Source: Roseovarius sp. THAF9 (GTDB lineage Bacteria; Pseudomonadota; Alphaproteobacteria; Rhodobacterales; Rhodobacteraceae). Taken from it: DNA of 64,000 nt. Where the stretch lies: positions 402,001 to 466,000 of the forward strand of contig NZ_CP045404.1 of the NCBI RefSeq assembly GCF_009363715.1. Reading direction: 5' to 3'. A program made the position numbers and the translations under genes. A model generated the notes under the pieces. The model worked only from the letters and a program-made list of their open reading frames with translations. It was not told where the DNA came from and did no database searches. Position 1 is the stretch's first letter; each line of letters opens with the position of its first letter. This document shows positions 54,470 through 63,128 of this stretch, one piece after another.

Positions 54470-55447
54470 TCAGCCTCCTGTCGCGGCGCGGGCGATGGCC
54501 ACGTAAAGCGGGATGCCCAGCACAAGGTTGAAGGGGAAGGTCACGCCGAGCGACAGCGTGAGATAGATCGAGGGGTTCGCCTCGGGCAGGGCGACGCGCA
54601 TGGCCGCCGGCACGGCGATATAGCTGGCCGAGGCCGCAAGCACCATGAAAAGGACCACGCCGCCGGTGGACAGGCCCAGAAGTAGCGCGGCGCCGAGGCC
54701 GAAGAGGCTGCCGACCACGGGCATGACGAGGCCGAAGACAAGACCGCCAAGGCCGATGTCGTGGCGGCCCTTGGCCATGCCGCGCCCGGCGACGAGGCCC
54801 ATGTCCAGAAGAAAGAGGCAGAGCACGCCCTTGAAGGGGGCAACGATGAAGCTGCTGATTTCCTGAAGGCCCTCTGGGCCGGTGATCCAGCCGATGAGAA
54901 AGCTGCCGACCAGCAGGACGATGGAGCCATTCAGAAGGATCTCGCGCCACAGGCCCGCATCCATGCGGCCCGATTTCTCTCCCCGCGACACCAACCAGAG
55001 GGCCGACAGGATCGCGGGCGCCTCCATCGCGGCGGCGACGGCGACCATGTAGCCCTCGGACCCGATGTCGCGGCTTTCCAGCACGGAGGTGGCGGCGACG
55101 AAGGTGACGATGGAAATCGAGCCGTAATGCCCCGCGACGGCGGCGGCATTCAGGCGGTCCATGCGGGTGACGATGCGCAAGAGCAGAAAGGCCACAAAGG
55201 GCAGCAGGCCCGACAACACCACGCCAGCCAGCAGGGTGAACCCGAGCGTGGCGTCGATGCCATGATCGGCCACGCTGACCCCGCCTTTGAACCCGATGGC
55301 GAAAAGCAGGTAGATCGACAGGGCCTTCGCCGCGGCCTCGGGCACCGAAAGATCGGAGCGCGCAAGCGCGGCGGCGAGGCCGAGCGCGAAGGACAACACG
55401 ATTGGCGAGATCAGGTTGTCACCGGCCAGTGCGAGTATCTCCATCAT
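54470..55447 (-). CDS. sbtA: SbtA-like sodium-dependent bicarbonate transporter
   Basis: A 325-residue membrane protein of the SbtA (PF05982) family with about ten helices in two repeats. Stretches such as LSIYLLFAIGFKGGVSVAD, AGHYGSISIVTF and ASASYIAVPAAMRVALPEANPS are characteristic. Cyanobacterial SbtA imports bicarbonate with sodium. In this apparently heterotrophic lineage the role may be anaplerotic carbon supply or pH control. It is followed by the sbtB-like gene and preceded by carbonic anhydrase on the same strand. Confidence 0.88.
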   Translation of the reverse strand: MMEILALAGDNLISPIVLSFALGLAAALARSDLSVPEAAAKALSIYLLFAIGFKGGVSVADHGIDATLGFTLLAGVVLSGLLPFVAFLLLRIVTRMDRLNAAAVAGHYGSISIVTFVAATSVLESRDIGSEGYMVAVAAAMEAPAILSALWLVSRGEKSGRMDAGLWREILLNGSIVLLVGSFLIGWITGPEGLQEISSFIVAPFKGVLCLFLLDMGLVAGRGMAKGRHDIGLGGLVFGLVMPVVGSLFGLGAALLLGLSTGGVVLFMVLAASASYIAVPAAMRVALPEANPSIYLTLSLGVTFPFNLVLGIPLYVAIARAATGG

Positions 55448-55537
55448 CCAGCATCCCCTCCGAATGAAATCCGAAGTGAATTATCGCATTGGCGGAGAAA
55501 GGCAACAGGAATAACGCGCGGCAGGCCCGGCGCGATG

Positions 55538-56188
55538 TCAGACCGTGACGAACCCGCCTTCTTCGGGCACGTAATGTTCGATCTCGCCCTCGCCGATGTC
55601 ATGCCAAAGCCCGTGCAGGGTGAGGTGGCCGCTCTCGATGGCGGCGGCCACGAAGGGAAAGGTGACGAGGTTTTCAAGGCTGACGAGAACGGCCTGCTTT
55701 TCAAGCGCGGCGACGCGTTCTTCGGTATCCTTGATCTTTTTCACGCGCTCGTAGCCCGGGCGCAGGATGTCCATCCAGCGGCCGACGAAGCTGGTCTTGT
55801 CGTTGAGTTCCGGCGCCTCGCCCGAGCACATAGCGTCGCAGCCGCGCACGCCGCCGCAATTGGAATGGCCCAGCACGATGACATGCGCGACCTTGAGGGC
55901 TGTGACGGCGTATTCCACCGCTGCCGAGGTGCCGTGCTGCTGGCCGTCGGGGGTGAAGGGCGGCACGAGGTTGGCGATGTTGCGGTGCAGGAAGAATTCG
56001 CCCTGGTCGGCGCCGAAGATGGCGGTGACATGCACGCGGCTGTCGCAGCAGCAGATGATCATCGCGCGAGGGTGCTGGCCTTCTTGCGCCAGGTGGCGGT
56101 ACCAGGCCTGATTGTCCTGATATTTCGTGGCCTTCCAGCCCTTGTAGCGTTGCACGAGGTAGCTGGGGAGCGGGCGGACTCTCTTCAT
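55538..56188 (-). CDS. Beta-class carbonic anhydrase
   Basis: A 216-residue enzyme. Zinc ligands are the Cys in CCCDSRV (with the Asp-Arg dyad) and the His-Cys of GHSNCGGVRGC; the stretch FFLHRNIANLVPP is conserved. It interconverts CO2 and bicarbonate. The start at 56188 follows AAAGG. Lying 90 bp upstream of sbtA on the same strand, it links the module to inorganic carbon. Confidence 0.92.
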   Translation of the reverse strand: MKRVRPLPSYLVQRYKGWKATKYQDNQAWYRHLAQEGQHPRAMIICCCDSRVHVTAIFGADQGEFFLHRNIANLVPPFTPDGQQHGTSAAVEYAVTALKVAHVIVLGHSNCGGVRGCDAMCSGEAPELNDKTSFVGRWMDILRPGYERVKKIKDTEERVAALEKQAVLVSLENLVTFPFVAAAIESGHLTLHGLWHDIGEGEIEHYVPEEGGFVTV

Positions 56189-56340
56189 GGTGGCGCCTTT
56201 GGATCTGTCACGGTTCCCAGGGGTGATAATCGGGATTCTAGAAGAATTCGAGATAGAAATTGGTCCGCGGCAAACCAATTCAAAAGGCTTTGCAGGCATG
56301 GTCGGCCCTGCCGAGGGGGCATGGAAATGTGGGAAAGACC

Positions 56341-56721
56341 GTGGAAAGAATTACTCTATTGAACCAGACCGAGGTCGTGCAACTGGACCACGGGCGGCTG
56401 GAGCAGCTCTACCTTCAACTGGGCGAGGCCGGGGCCGAGGATGTCGTCTGCCGCGCGCTGGAAGAGCTGGCGGTGCGCCTGTCGCATACCGAGCGGTGTT
56501 TTCGCCGCAACCAGGTGCAGGACATGCGCAAGAGTGCCCGTAGCCTGATCGCCATTGCCGAGCAGATCGGGATGAGCAAGCTGGCGCGGGTGGCACGGGA
56601 CGTGACGCTGAGCATCGACCTGAGTGACAAGGTCGCGATAGCGGCCACGCTGGCGCGGTTGCTCAGGATCGGCGAGAGCTCCTTGCATGAAATCTGGGAC
56701 GTGCAGGATTATTCCGTCTGA
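56341..56721 (+). CDS. Small helical protein of unknown function (possible pseudo-Hpt)
   Basis: About 126 residues from a GTG at 56341 (VERITLLNQTEVVQLD). Predicted mostly helical. The stretch MRKSARSLIAIAEQIGMSKLARVARDV has the spacing of the phosphorelay Hpt helix (His-x-Leu-Lys-Gly-type) but with Ser where the phospho-His would be, so it may be a phosphate-blind relative. This match is weak. GTG at 56329 is also possible. It diverges from the carbonic anhydrase and precedes the aminopeptidase. Confidence 0.6.
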   Translation: MERITLLNQTEVVQLDHGRLEQLYLQLGEAGAEDVVCRALEELAVRLSHTERCFRRNQVQDMRKSARSLIAIAEQIGMSKLARVARDVTLSIDLSDKVAIAATLARLLRIGESSLHEIWDVQDYSV

Positions 56722-56786
56722 GGCCTTGCAGGTGCGGCGCTTAAGGCTAGGCTGACCGGGAACGAAACCATCCCGGGACATGCGCC

Positions 56787-58166
56787 ATGCCGCTTGAGTT
56801 TGCACCGGACGGGGCCGATGCCCTTCCGCTTCACGTGATTGAACAGGACGCGCTGGAGGACTGGCTGTCGGGCCAGTCCGCCAACGTGGCGACATGGGTG
56901 CCGGCGGCGGGGTTCACCGGCGGGCTGGGCCAGTCGCTGCTGGTGCCGGACGGCAATGGCGCGCCGGAGATGGCGCTGGCAGGCTATGGCACCGAGGCGG
57001 CGCGCAAGCGGGGGCGGTTTCACCTTGCCGCGCAGGCCGCGAGCCTGCCCGAGGGTGTCTATCGCCTGGAAGGGCTGGCGCCGGAGCGGGCCGCGGAAGA
57101 GGCGCTGGGCTGGCTGTTCGCGGGCTATGCCTTTGACCGCTACAAGGATCAGAAACCCGCCAAGGCGACGTTGGTGGCGCCAGAGGGGGTCGATGCGGCC
57201 CGGCTGCAGGCGATTGCCGTCGGCGAGGCGCTGACGCGCGACCTGATCAACACGCCCGCGTCGGACATGGGGCCGGTGGAACTGGAGGCCGCCTGCGCCG
57301 ACCTGGCCAGGGAGCAGGGCGCGGAGATCGAGGTCATTCGCGGCGAGGCGCTGCTGGACGAGAATTTCCCGATGATCCACACCGTGGGACGCGCCGCCGA
57401 TCAGGCGCCCCGGCTGATCGACATGCGCTGGGGCGATACGGGGCCCAACCTGACGCTGGTGGGCAAGGGCGTGTGTTTCGACACCGGGGGCCTGAACCTG
57501 AAGCCCGGGGCCAGCATGGGCCTGATGAAGAAGGACATGGGCGGCGCCGCCACGGTGCTGGGCCTGGCCCGGATGATCATGGCGCTGAAGCTGCCGGTGC
57601 GCCTGCGCGTGCTGATCCCGGCGGTGGAGAATTCCGTCAGCGGAAATGCGTTCCGGCCCGGGGATATCCTGACCGCCCGCAACGGGATGACGGTGGAAAT
57701 CAACAACACCGACGCCGAGGGGCGGCTGGTGCTGGCAGACGCGCTGAGCTTTGGGGCGGAGGACGAGCCGGATCTGATGATCTCGATGGCGACGCTGACC
57801 GGGGCCGCACGGGTGGCGGTGGGGCCGGATATCGCGCCTTACTTTACCGATGACGGCGTGCTGTCCGGCGCGTTGGACGCGGCGGCGCAGGACGTGGCGG
57901 ACCCTGTCTGGCGTCTGCCGTTCCACGAGCCCTATGAGGCGATGATCGAGCCGGGCATTGCCGATCTGGACAACGCGCCCAAGGGCGGCTTTGCCGGTGC
58001 GATCACGGCGGCGCTGTTCCTGCGGCGGTTCGCCGGTGGCACGCGATATGCGCATTTCGACATATACGGCTGGAACCAGAGTGCCGCGCCGGGCCGTACC
58101 AAAGGCGGTGTCGGTATGGGTGCACGGGCGCTGCTGGAGGCTTTGCCCGAGGTGTTGACGCTGTGA
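56787..58166 (+). CDS. Leucyl aminopeptidase family (M17) protein
   Basis: A 459-residue M17 metallopeptidase. The two-zinc site lies in VGKGVCFDTGGLNLKPG and NNTDAEGRLVLADA, with LMKKDMGGAA between them. It removes N-terminal residues from peptides. It overlaps the next gene (NlpC/P60) by four bases (GTGA), the same arrangement as seen where M17 peptidases and gamma-D-glutamyl hydrolases recycle cell-wall peptides. Confidence 0.93.
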   Translation: MPLEFAPDGADALPLHVIEQDALEDWLSGQSANVATWVPAAGFTGGLGQSLLVPDGNGAPEMALAGYGTEAARKRGRFHLAAQAASLPEGVYRLEGLAPERAAEEALGWLFAGYAFDRYKDQKPAKATLVAPEGVDAARLQAIAVGEALTRDLINTPASDMGPVELEAACADLAREQGAEIEVIRGEALLDENFPMIHTVGRAADQAPRLIDMRWGDTGPNLTLVGKGVCFDTGGLNLKPGASMGLMKKDMGGAATVLGLARMIMALKLPVRLRVLIPAVENSVSGNAFRPGDILTARNGMTVEINNTDAEGRLVLADALSFGAEDEPDLMISMATLTGAARVAVGPDIAPYFTDDGVLSGALDAAAQDVADPVWRLPFHEPYEAMIEPGIADLDNAPKGGFAGAITAALFLRRFAGGTRYAHFDIYGWNQSAAPGRTKGGVGMGARALLEALPEVLTL

Positions 58167-59017
58167 CCGACCGCCGGCGGCTGCATTCCAACGGCCGCGT
58201 GGCCGATGCGGGCCTTCTGGGACAGGTCGAGGCGGATTTGTTCGTAGAAGGCGAGGACCGGCAGGTGATCGTACCCGTCACGCCGATCCTGTCGGAGCCG
58301 GACGGTAAGCGCGAGCGTGAGCTGGTCTTTGGCGAGGGTGTGCGCCAGCTGGAAGAGCGCGATGGCTGGGTCTTTGGCTATGCGCTGCGCGACGGCTATG
58401 CGGGATATATCGCGGCCGGTGATCTTGCCTTGCCGAATGGACCGCCGAACCACGTTGTGCATGCGCGGATGTCCTATGCGCTGGGGGAGCCGGATTTCAA
58501 GGCGAAGACCGAGCAGCTTGCACTGAGCCTTGGGGCTTGGGTGAGCGTGACCGGCACCGAGGGGCGCTGGGCCGAGATCCTAGTACCGGAGGGCCGGATG
58601 TACGTGCCGGCGATGCATTTGCGCGTGGCCCGCGCGGTCGAAGCCGATCCGGTGGGCGTGGCAGAGCGGCTTGTGGGCACGCCCTATGTGTGGGGCGGAA
58701 ACTCGGCGCTGGGGATCGATTGTTCGGGGTTGGTGCAGGTCGGGTGCCTTGCTTGCGGCGTGGCCTGCCCCGGTGACAGCGACATGCAAGAGGCGGAGCT
58801 TGGTGAAGCGCTGCCCGCAGATGCGCCGTTGCAGCGTGGCGATCTGCTGTTCTGGAAAGGGCATGTGGCCTGGGTGGTTGACCCCGAGACGCTGTTGCAT
58901 GCCAATGCCCATCACATGGCCGTCGCTTATGAACCATTGCAAGAGGCCATCGCGCGGATTGAGGCGCAGGGGGACGGGCCGGTGACGGCTCGCAAGAGAT
59001 TGGAGACAAAGCCATGA
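58163..59017 (+). CDS. NlpC/P60 (C40) peptidase with SH3 domains
   Basis: A 284-residue protein. The first about 150 residues look like two bacterial SH3 units (GWVFGYALRDGYAGYI, GRWAEILVPEGRMYV). The catalytic domain has GGNSALGIDCSGLVQ with the nucleophile Cys, WKGHVAWVV with the His and HANAHHM with a third polar residue. It probably cuts D-Glu-DAP bonds of wall peptides. There is no signal peptide, which fits a cytosolic recycling role with the M17 peptidase. It overlaps the agmatinase start. Confidence 0.87.
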   Translation: MTDRRRLHSNGRVADAGLLGQVEADLFVEGEDRQVIVPVTPILSEPDGKRERELVFGEGVRQLEERDGWVFGYALRDGYAGYIAAGDLALPNGPPNHVVHARMSYALGEPDFKAKTEQLALSLGAWVSVTGTEGRWAEILVPEGRMYVPAMHLRVARAVEADPVGVAERLVGTPYVWGGNSALGIDCSGLVQVGCLACGVACPGDSDMQEAELGEALPADAPLQRGDLLFWKGHVAWVVDPETLLHANAHHMAVAYEPLQEAIARIEAQGDGPVTARKRLETKP

Positions 59018-59976
59018 GTGACCCGTTCTTTCAACCCGTTTCGGGGTTCGAACTGCCGCGTTTCGCCGGTGTGCCGACCTTCATGCGGCTGCCGCATCTG
59101 CTGCCGGATCATGCGCGGTATGGCGACGTGGATGTGGGGATCATCGGGGTGCCTTGGGACAGCGGGACGACCAACCGCCCCGGTCCGCGGCATGGACCAC
59201 GGCAGTTGCGGGATGCGTCCACGATGATCCGAGCGCAGCATGCGGTGACCGGCGTGCGGCCCTTCGAGGCGTTGAACTGTGCCGATCTGGGCGATGTGGG
59301 GCCGAACCCCGCCGATATCGCGGACAGCATGGAGCGGATCACGACCTTCTACAAAGGTGTGGTGGATGCGGGGATCACGCCGCTGACGGCGGGGGGCGAT
59401 CACCTGACCAGCCTGCCGGTGCTGCGCGCGGTGGCCAAGGACGGCCCGCTGGGCATGGTGCATTTCGACAGCCATACGGACCTCTTCCACAGCTATTTCA
59501 ACGGGCAGATGTACACCCACGGCACGCCCTTCCGCCGCGCGGTGGAGGAAGGCCTGTTGGACCCCAAGCGGGTGGTGCAGATCGGGCTGCGGGGGACGAT
59601 GTACGATTCCGAGGACCGCGATTTCGCCCGCGCGGAGGGCATTCGCCTGATCCTGATCGAGGAGTTTTTCGAGCGTGGGGTCGCCGACGTGATGGCCGAG
59701 GCTCGGGAGATCGTGGGGGGTAAACCGACCTATATCTCGTATGACATCGATTTCGTCGATCCGACCTTTGCGCCCGGCACCGGCACGCCCGAGGTGGGCG
59801 GGCCAAACTCGTACGAGGCGTTGCAGGTCTGCCGGGAACTTGCGGGCGTCAATATCGTGGGCGCGGACATGGTCGAAGTGTCGCCGCCATTCGATGCCAG
59901 CGGGAACACGGCCTTTCTGGGAGTGTCGATCATGTTTGAGATCCTGTGCGTGATGGCCGCGGAACGCGCGAAATGA
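59014..59976 (+). CDS. speB: Agmatinase/ureohydrolase
   Basis: A 320-residue ureohydrolase with the binuclear Mn ligands in GGDHLTSLP, HFDSHTDLF and SYDIDFVDPTFAPG. It likely hydrolyses agmatine to putrescine and urea; related family members act on guanidinobutyrate or guanidinopropionate, so the substrate is not fully certain. It overlaps both neighbours by four bases, so the peptidase-agmatinase-methyltransferase set is translationally coupled. Confidence 0.9.
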   Translation: MSDPFFQPVSGFELPRFAGVPTFMRLPHLLPDHARYGDVDVGIIGVPWDSGTTNRPGPRHGPRQLRDASTMIRAQHAVTGVRPFEALNCADLGDVGPNPADIADSMERITTFYKGVVDAGITPLTAGGDHLTSLPVLRAVAKDGPLGMVHFDSHTDLFHSYFNGQMYTHGTPFRRAVEEGLLDPKRVVQIGLRGTMYDSEDRDFARAEGIRLILIEEFFERGVADVMAEAREIVGGKPTYISYDIDFVDPTFAPGTGTPEVGGPNSYEALQVCRELAGVNIVGADMVEVSPPFDASGNTAFLGVSIMFEILCVMAAERAK

Positions 59977-60833
59977 GTGCGATCGTCAATACCGATCAGG
60001 CCGAACACTGGTCCGGCAAGGCCGGCGAGGTCTGGGTGCGTGAGCAGGCCATGTTCGACGGGCTGATGGCGCCGGTTCTGGACCTTTTGCTGGACCGGGC
60101 CGGATTGCAGGCCGGGGCCCGCGTGGTCGATGTCGGCTGTGGCACCGGTGCGGGGATGATCGCAGCGGCGCAAGTCGTGCGCGAGGGCGGCCACGTGACC
60201 GGGCTGGACGTGTCGGGGCCGATGCTGGAATTGGCGAAAGAGCGGCTGCAAGCAGCGGGCGTGACCAATGCGACCTGCCTTTTGGCCGATGCGCAGGTGC
60301 ACACGTTCGGGGACATGGCGGCGGATCACCTTGTGTCACGCTTTGGCGTGATGTTCTTTGCCGATCCGGTGGCGGCCTTCGCCAATATGCGGGGCGCGTT
60401 GAAACCGGGCGGGCGCATGACCTTCGTGTGCTGGGCCGGGATGGACGGCAACCCGTGGTTTCGCATCCCCGCCGAGGCGGCAAAGGCCGTGGTGGGCGCG
60501 CCGCCACCGCAGGACCCGCGCGCGCCGGGGCCGATGGCATTTTCAGAGGCGGATTATGTGCGGGACATTCTGGGGCAGGCCGGGTTCGAAGGGATTGGGC
60601 TGACCACGGAAGAGATCACACTGACGCCCATTGGCGACCTGGAGCAGAACGCCACCTTCGCGTCACGCGAGGGGCCTGCGGGGCGGATCGTCAAGGAGAT
60701 GGGCGGCGGGCGCGAAGAGTTCGCCGCCGTGGCGGCGAAACTGCGCGAGGACTTCAAAGCGTTCGAGACTCCGGATGGCGCGCTGCGCATTCCGGGGCGG
60801 GTGCACGTGGTCAGCGCGACCGCAGGCGGTTGA
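59973..60833 (+). CDS. Class I SAM-dependent methyltransferase
   Basis: A 286-residue methyltransferase. Motif I is VVDVGCGTGAGMIAAA, followed by VTGLDVSGPMLELA and a motif-IV like HLVSRFGVMFFADP. The remainder is typical of UbiE-like or small-molecule methyltransferases. The substrate is unknown; the coupling to agmatinase could mean a polyamine-related target, but this is only a guess from context. The end overlaps the convergent transglycosylase gene by 23 bases. Confidence 0.85.
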   Translation: MSAIVNTDQAEHWSGKAGEVWVREQAMFDGLMAPVLDLLLDRAGLQAGARVVDVGCGTGAGMIAAAQVVREGGHVTGLDVSGPMLELAKERLQAAGVTNATCLLADAQVHTFGDMAADHLVSRFGVMFFADPVAAFANMRGALKPGGRMTFVCWAGMDGNPWFRIPAEAAKAVVGAPPPQDPRAPGPMAFSEADYVRDILGQAGFEGIGLTTEEITLTPIGDLEQNATFASREGPAGRIVKEMGGGREEFAAVAAKLREDFKAFETPDGALRIPGRVHVVSATAGG

Positions 60834-62157
60834 GCACTTCGCGCGAAGCGTAGCCGTCGACCTTCATGCCCGCGCTTTGCTGGAAGCCCATGATCGACTT
60901 CGCGGTGTTGGGCCCGATGATGCCGTCGATCTTTTCCAGCGGATAGCCCATGCGCTTGAGCCGGCGCTGGATTTCCTTGCGTTCCTCGAAGCTGACCGGC
61001 GTATAGCCGCGCGGCCAGCTGGCCTGGATCGCGGGGCCGCCCTTGATGCGGTCCGACAGGTGCCCGACGCCGATCGCGTAGGCGTCGGCATTGTTGTAGC
61101 GCTTGATCACGTCGAAATTGGAAAAGACCATGAAAGACGCGCCGGCAGGCCCCGCCGGTTGCAAAATCCGGGCCGAGCCGTAGTCGCGCACCGGGCGGCC
61201 ATCGACGCCGACGACGCCCTGCGCGGCCCATTGCGACGGCATCCGCTTGGTATTGCCGAAGCGGGCGCCATTGGGCACGCGCACTTCGACGCCCCAGGGC
61301 ATGCCCTTGCGCCAGCCGAAGCGTTTCAAATAGGCGGCGGTGGAGGCGAGCGCGTCGGAGGGATCATCCGACCATATGTCGCGGCGCCCGTCGCCGGTGA
61401 AGTCCACGGCGTAGGCTTCGTAGGACGTGGGAATGAACTGGGTGTGGCCCATCGCACCGGCCCACGAGCCGGTGAAGTTTCGCGGCGTGGTGTCGCCGTT
61501 CTGCAGGATCTTCAGCGCGGCCATCAGCTGTTTTTCGAAGAAGGCGCCGCGGCGGCCGTCGAAGGCCAGCGTCGAGAGCGCCTCGATCACGGGGATGTCG
61601 CCCATGCGGGTGCCGTACTTGCTTTCGAGACCCCAAACGGCGGTGACGACCTCGGCCTCGACGCCGTAGGCCCGTTCGATCCGGTTCAGGGCGCGGCGGT
61701 GGCGGCGCAGAGCCCGCTGGCCCATGCTGACGCGTTCGGGCGAGGCGGCACTGTCGAGGTAATCCCAGATCTGGCGTTTGAACTCGGCTTGGTTGCGGTC
61801 TTTCGAGACCACGTCCGCGTTATAGTTGATGCCCTGGAAGGCGGCGTCGAAAACCTGCGCCCTGATCCCGCGCGACAGGGCGCGACCACGGAACGAACGG
61901 ACCCAGTTGTCGAAGGCAGGGTTGGAGACGCGGGTGACCTGCGTGTCGCCGGTGCCGTCGCTCAAGGCTTCGGGGCGCAATTTCGGACGCAGGGACTTCG
62001 TTGAAACGGCGACCAGCGTGACCTGTGGCGTCGGCGTGGCTGCCTGTGTTGCGGCTGGCCGTGCGACGGGCCGGATCGAGGATTCGAGGGCCGTGGCCGC
62101 CGCGCCGCCCGATAGAAACGCCGCGCCCAGAACTGGAAAGAGATACCTGACAAACAT
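60811..62157 (-). CDS. Lytic murein transglycosylase, MltB family, with peptidoglycan-binding domain
   Basis: A 448-residue secreted protein with a signal peptide (FLSGGAAATAL), a membrane-bound lytic transglycosylase B domain (GLESKYGTRMGDIPVI with the catalytic Glu, AGAMGHTQFIPTSYEAYAVD) and a C-terminal peptidoglycan-binding domain 1 (IQRRLKRMGYPLEKIDGIIGPNT). It cuts the glycan strand. The start at 62157 follows AAAGGGG. It converges with the methyltransferase. Confidence 0.92.
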   Translation of the reverse strand: MFVRYLFPVLGAAFLSGGAAATALESSIRPVARPAATQAATPTPQVTLVAVSTKSLRPKLRPEALSDGTGDTQVTRVSNPAFDNWVRSFRGRALSRGIRAQVFDAAFQGINYNADVVSKDRNQAEFKRQIWDYLDSAASPERVSMGQRALRRHRRALNRIERAYGVEAEVVTAVWGLESKYGTRMGDIPVIEALSTLAFDGRRGAFFEKQLMAALKILQNGDTTPRNFTGSWAGAMGHTQFIPTSYEAYAVDFTGDGRRDIWSDDPSDALASTAAYLKRFGWRKGMPWGVEVRVPNGARFGNTKRMPSQWAAQGVVGVDGRPVRDYGSARILQPAGPAGASFMVFSNFDVIKRYNNADAYAIGVGHLSDRIKGGPAIQASWPRGYTPVSFEERKEIQRRLKRMGYPLEKIDGIIGPNTAKSIMGFQQSAGMKVDGYASREVLNRLRSR

Positions 62158-62254
62158 TGCTCGCCCCTTTTGGATGGGTTTGATTGGATCATAGCCTGAA
62201 ACAGAGTGTTTCAAAAGCGTTCAATGATGAGGCCGGGCGAAGTGTCGCCGTTCG

Positions 62255-62956
62255 TTATGCCGTTTGTTCGCCAGTGTCGCAGGTCATGGCGGCAAGGCAT
62301 TCACGCAGAAGAATTGCGCGGCGGGGCCGGAAGGACGCGCCGGTGAGCTCGAGGCCACGCATCCGGTCGAGACGGAAGGCGCGGAAATCGCCGCGCAAGT
62401 GGCAAAAGGCCAGAAGACAGAGCGACGATTGCATGAGGACGACCGAAAGCGGGTCAACGTCGCGTTTGGTTTCGCGGCCTTCGGCGTCGGAATAATCGAA
62501 ACGGATGGTCTTTTCCTCCCACGTGGCGCGGCGCAGGCGGGCGGTGTCGACGCCCGATTGCGGCAGGGGGGTAAAGCGGCGGGCCGAGAGCACGGCGTGA
62601 TCCAGCCGGTGCGCCTGGGCCTGCGGCAAGCGGGCGCGCAGCTTGGCCAAGGCCGATTGCGCGGCGTCGGCGAGGGTGCTGTCGCCCACCTCTTCGACCT
62701 CGCGCAGGCCGAGCACCAGCGCCTCCAACTCGTCCTCGTCGAAGTTGAGCGGGGGCAGGGCGGCGTCCTCGATCAGGCGGTAGCCGAAGCCCGCCGCGCC
62801 GTCGATCACCGCGCCAAGCCCGCGCAGGGCGTCGATATCGCGATAGACCGTGCGGGCGGTCACGTCGAGCCGGTCCGCCAGCGCCTGCGCCGTGGCAGGG
62901 GGCGGCACGATGCGCAGGGCCTGCATCAGTTTGAAAAGGCGTTCGGTCCGGGTCAT
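62255..62956 (-). CDS. HTH and WYL domain transcriptional regulator (YafY type)
   Basis: A 233-residue protein: N-terminal winged helix (ALADRLDVTARTVYRDIDALRGLG) and C-terminal WYL domain (RLRRATWEEKTIRFDYSDAEG ... DPLSVVLMQSSLCLLAFCHLR). WYL proteins sense nucleic-acid or nucleotide ligands in some systems. A role in defence is not implied here, since no defence gene is near. Its target is unknown; the antiporter gene lies divergently after about 170 bp. Confidence 0.88.
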   Translation of the reverse strand: MTRTERLFKLMQALRIVPPPATAQALADRLDVTARTVYRDIDALRGLGAVIDGAAGFGYRLIEDAALPPLNFDEDELEALVLGLREVEEVGDSTLADAAQSALAKLRARLPQAQAHRLDHAVLSARRFTPLPQSGVDTARLRRATWEEKTIRFDYSDAEGRETKRDVDPLSVVLMQSSLCLLAFCHLRGDFRAFRLDRMRGLELTGASFRPRRAILLRECLAAMTCDTGEQTA

Positions 62957-63128
62957 GGCGCGGAGTATGCTGCCACATTGTGACAGAAATTGTCAGCAGG
63001 GTTTGGAATCATGGGATGCGATGATCCTGTCACGGCAGGGGTAATTTTCGCAGGCCGTCTTGAAGTGGGCGCATTGCTGCTCAGATTCCCGGAACACGCG
63101 CCGGATGCGCGGGGCTGGAGTTTCTCAA

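Noticed and set aside
62255..62956. WYL regulator as a sign of a defence island
   Set aside because: No restriction, CRISPR, toxin-antitoxin or phage-defence gene is nearby; the neighbours are a transglycosylase and an antiporter.
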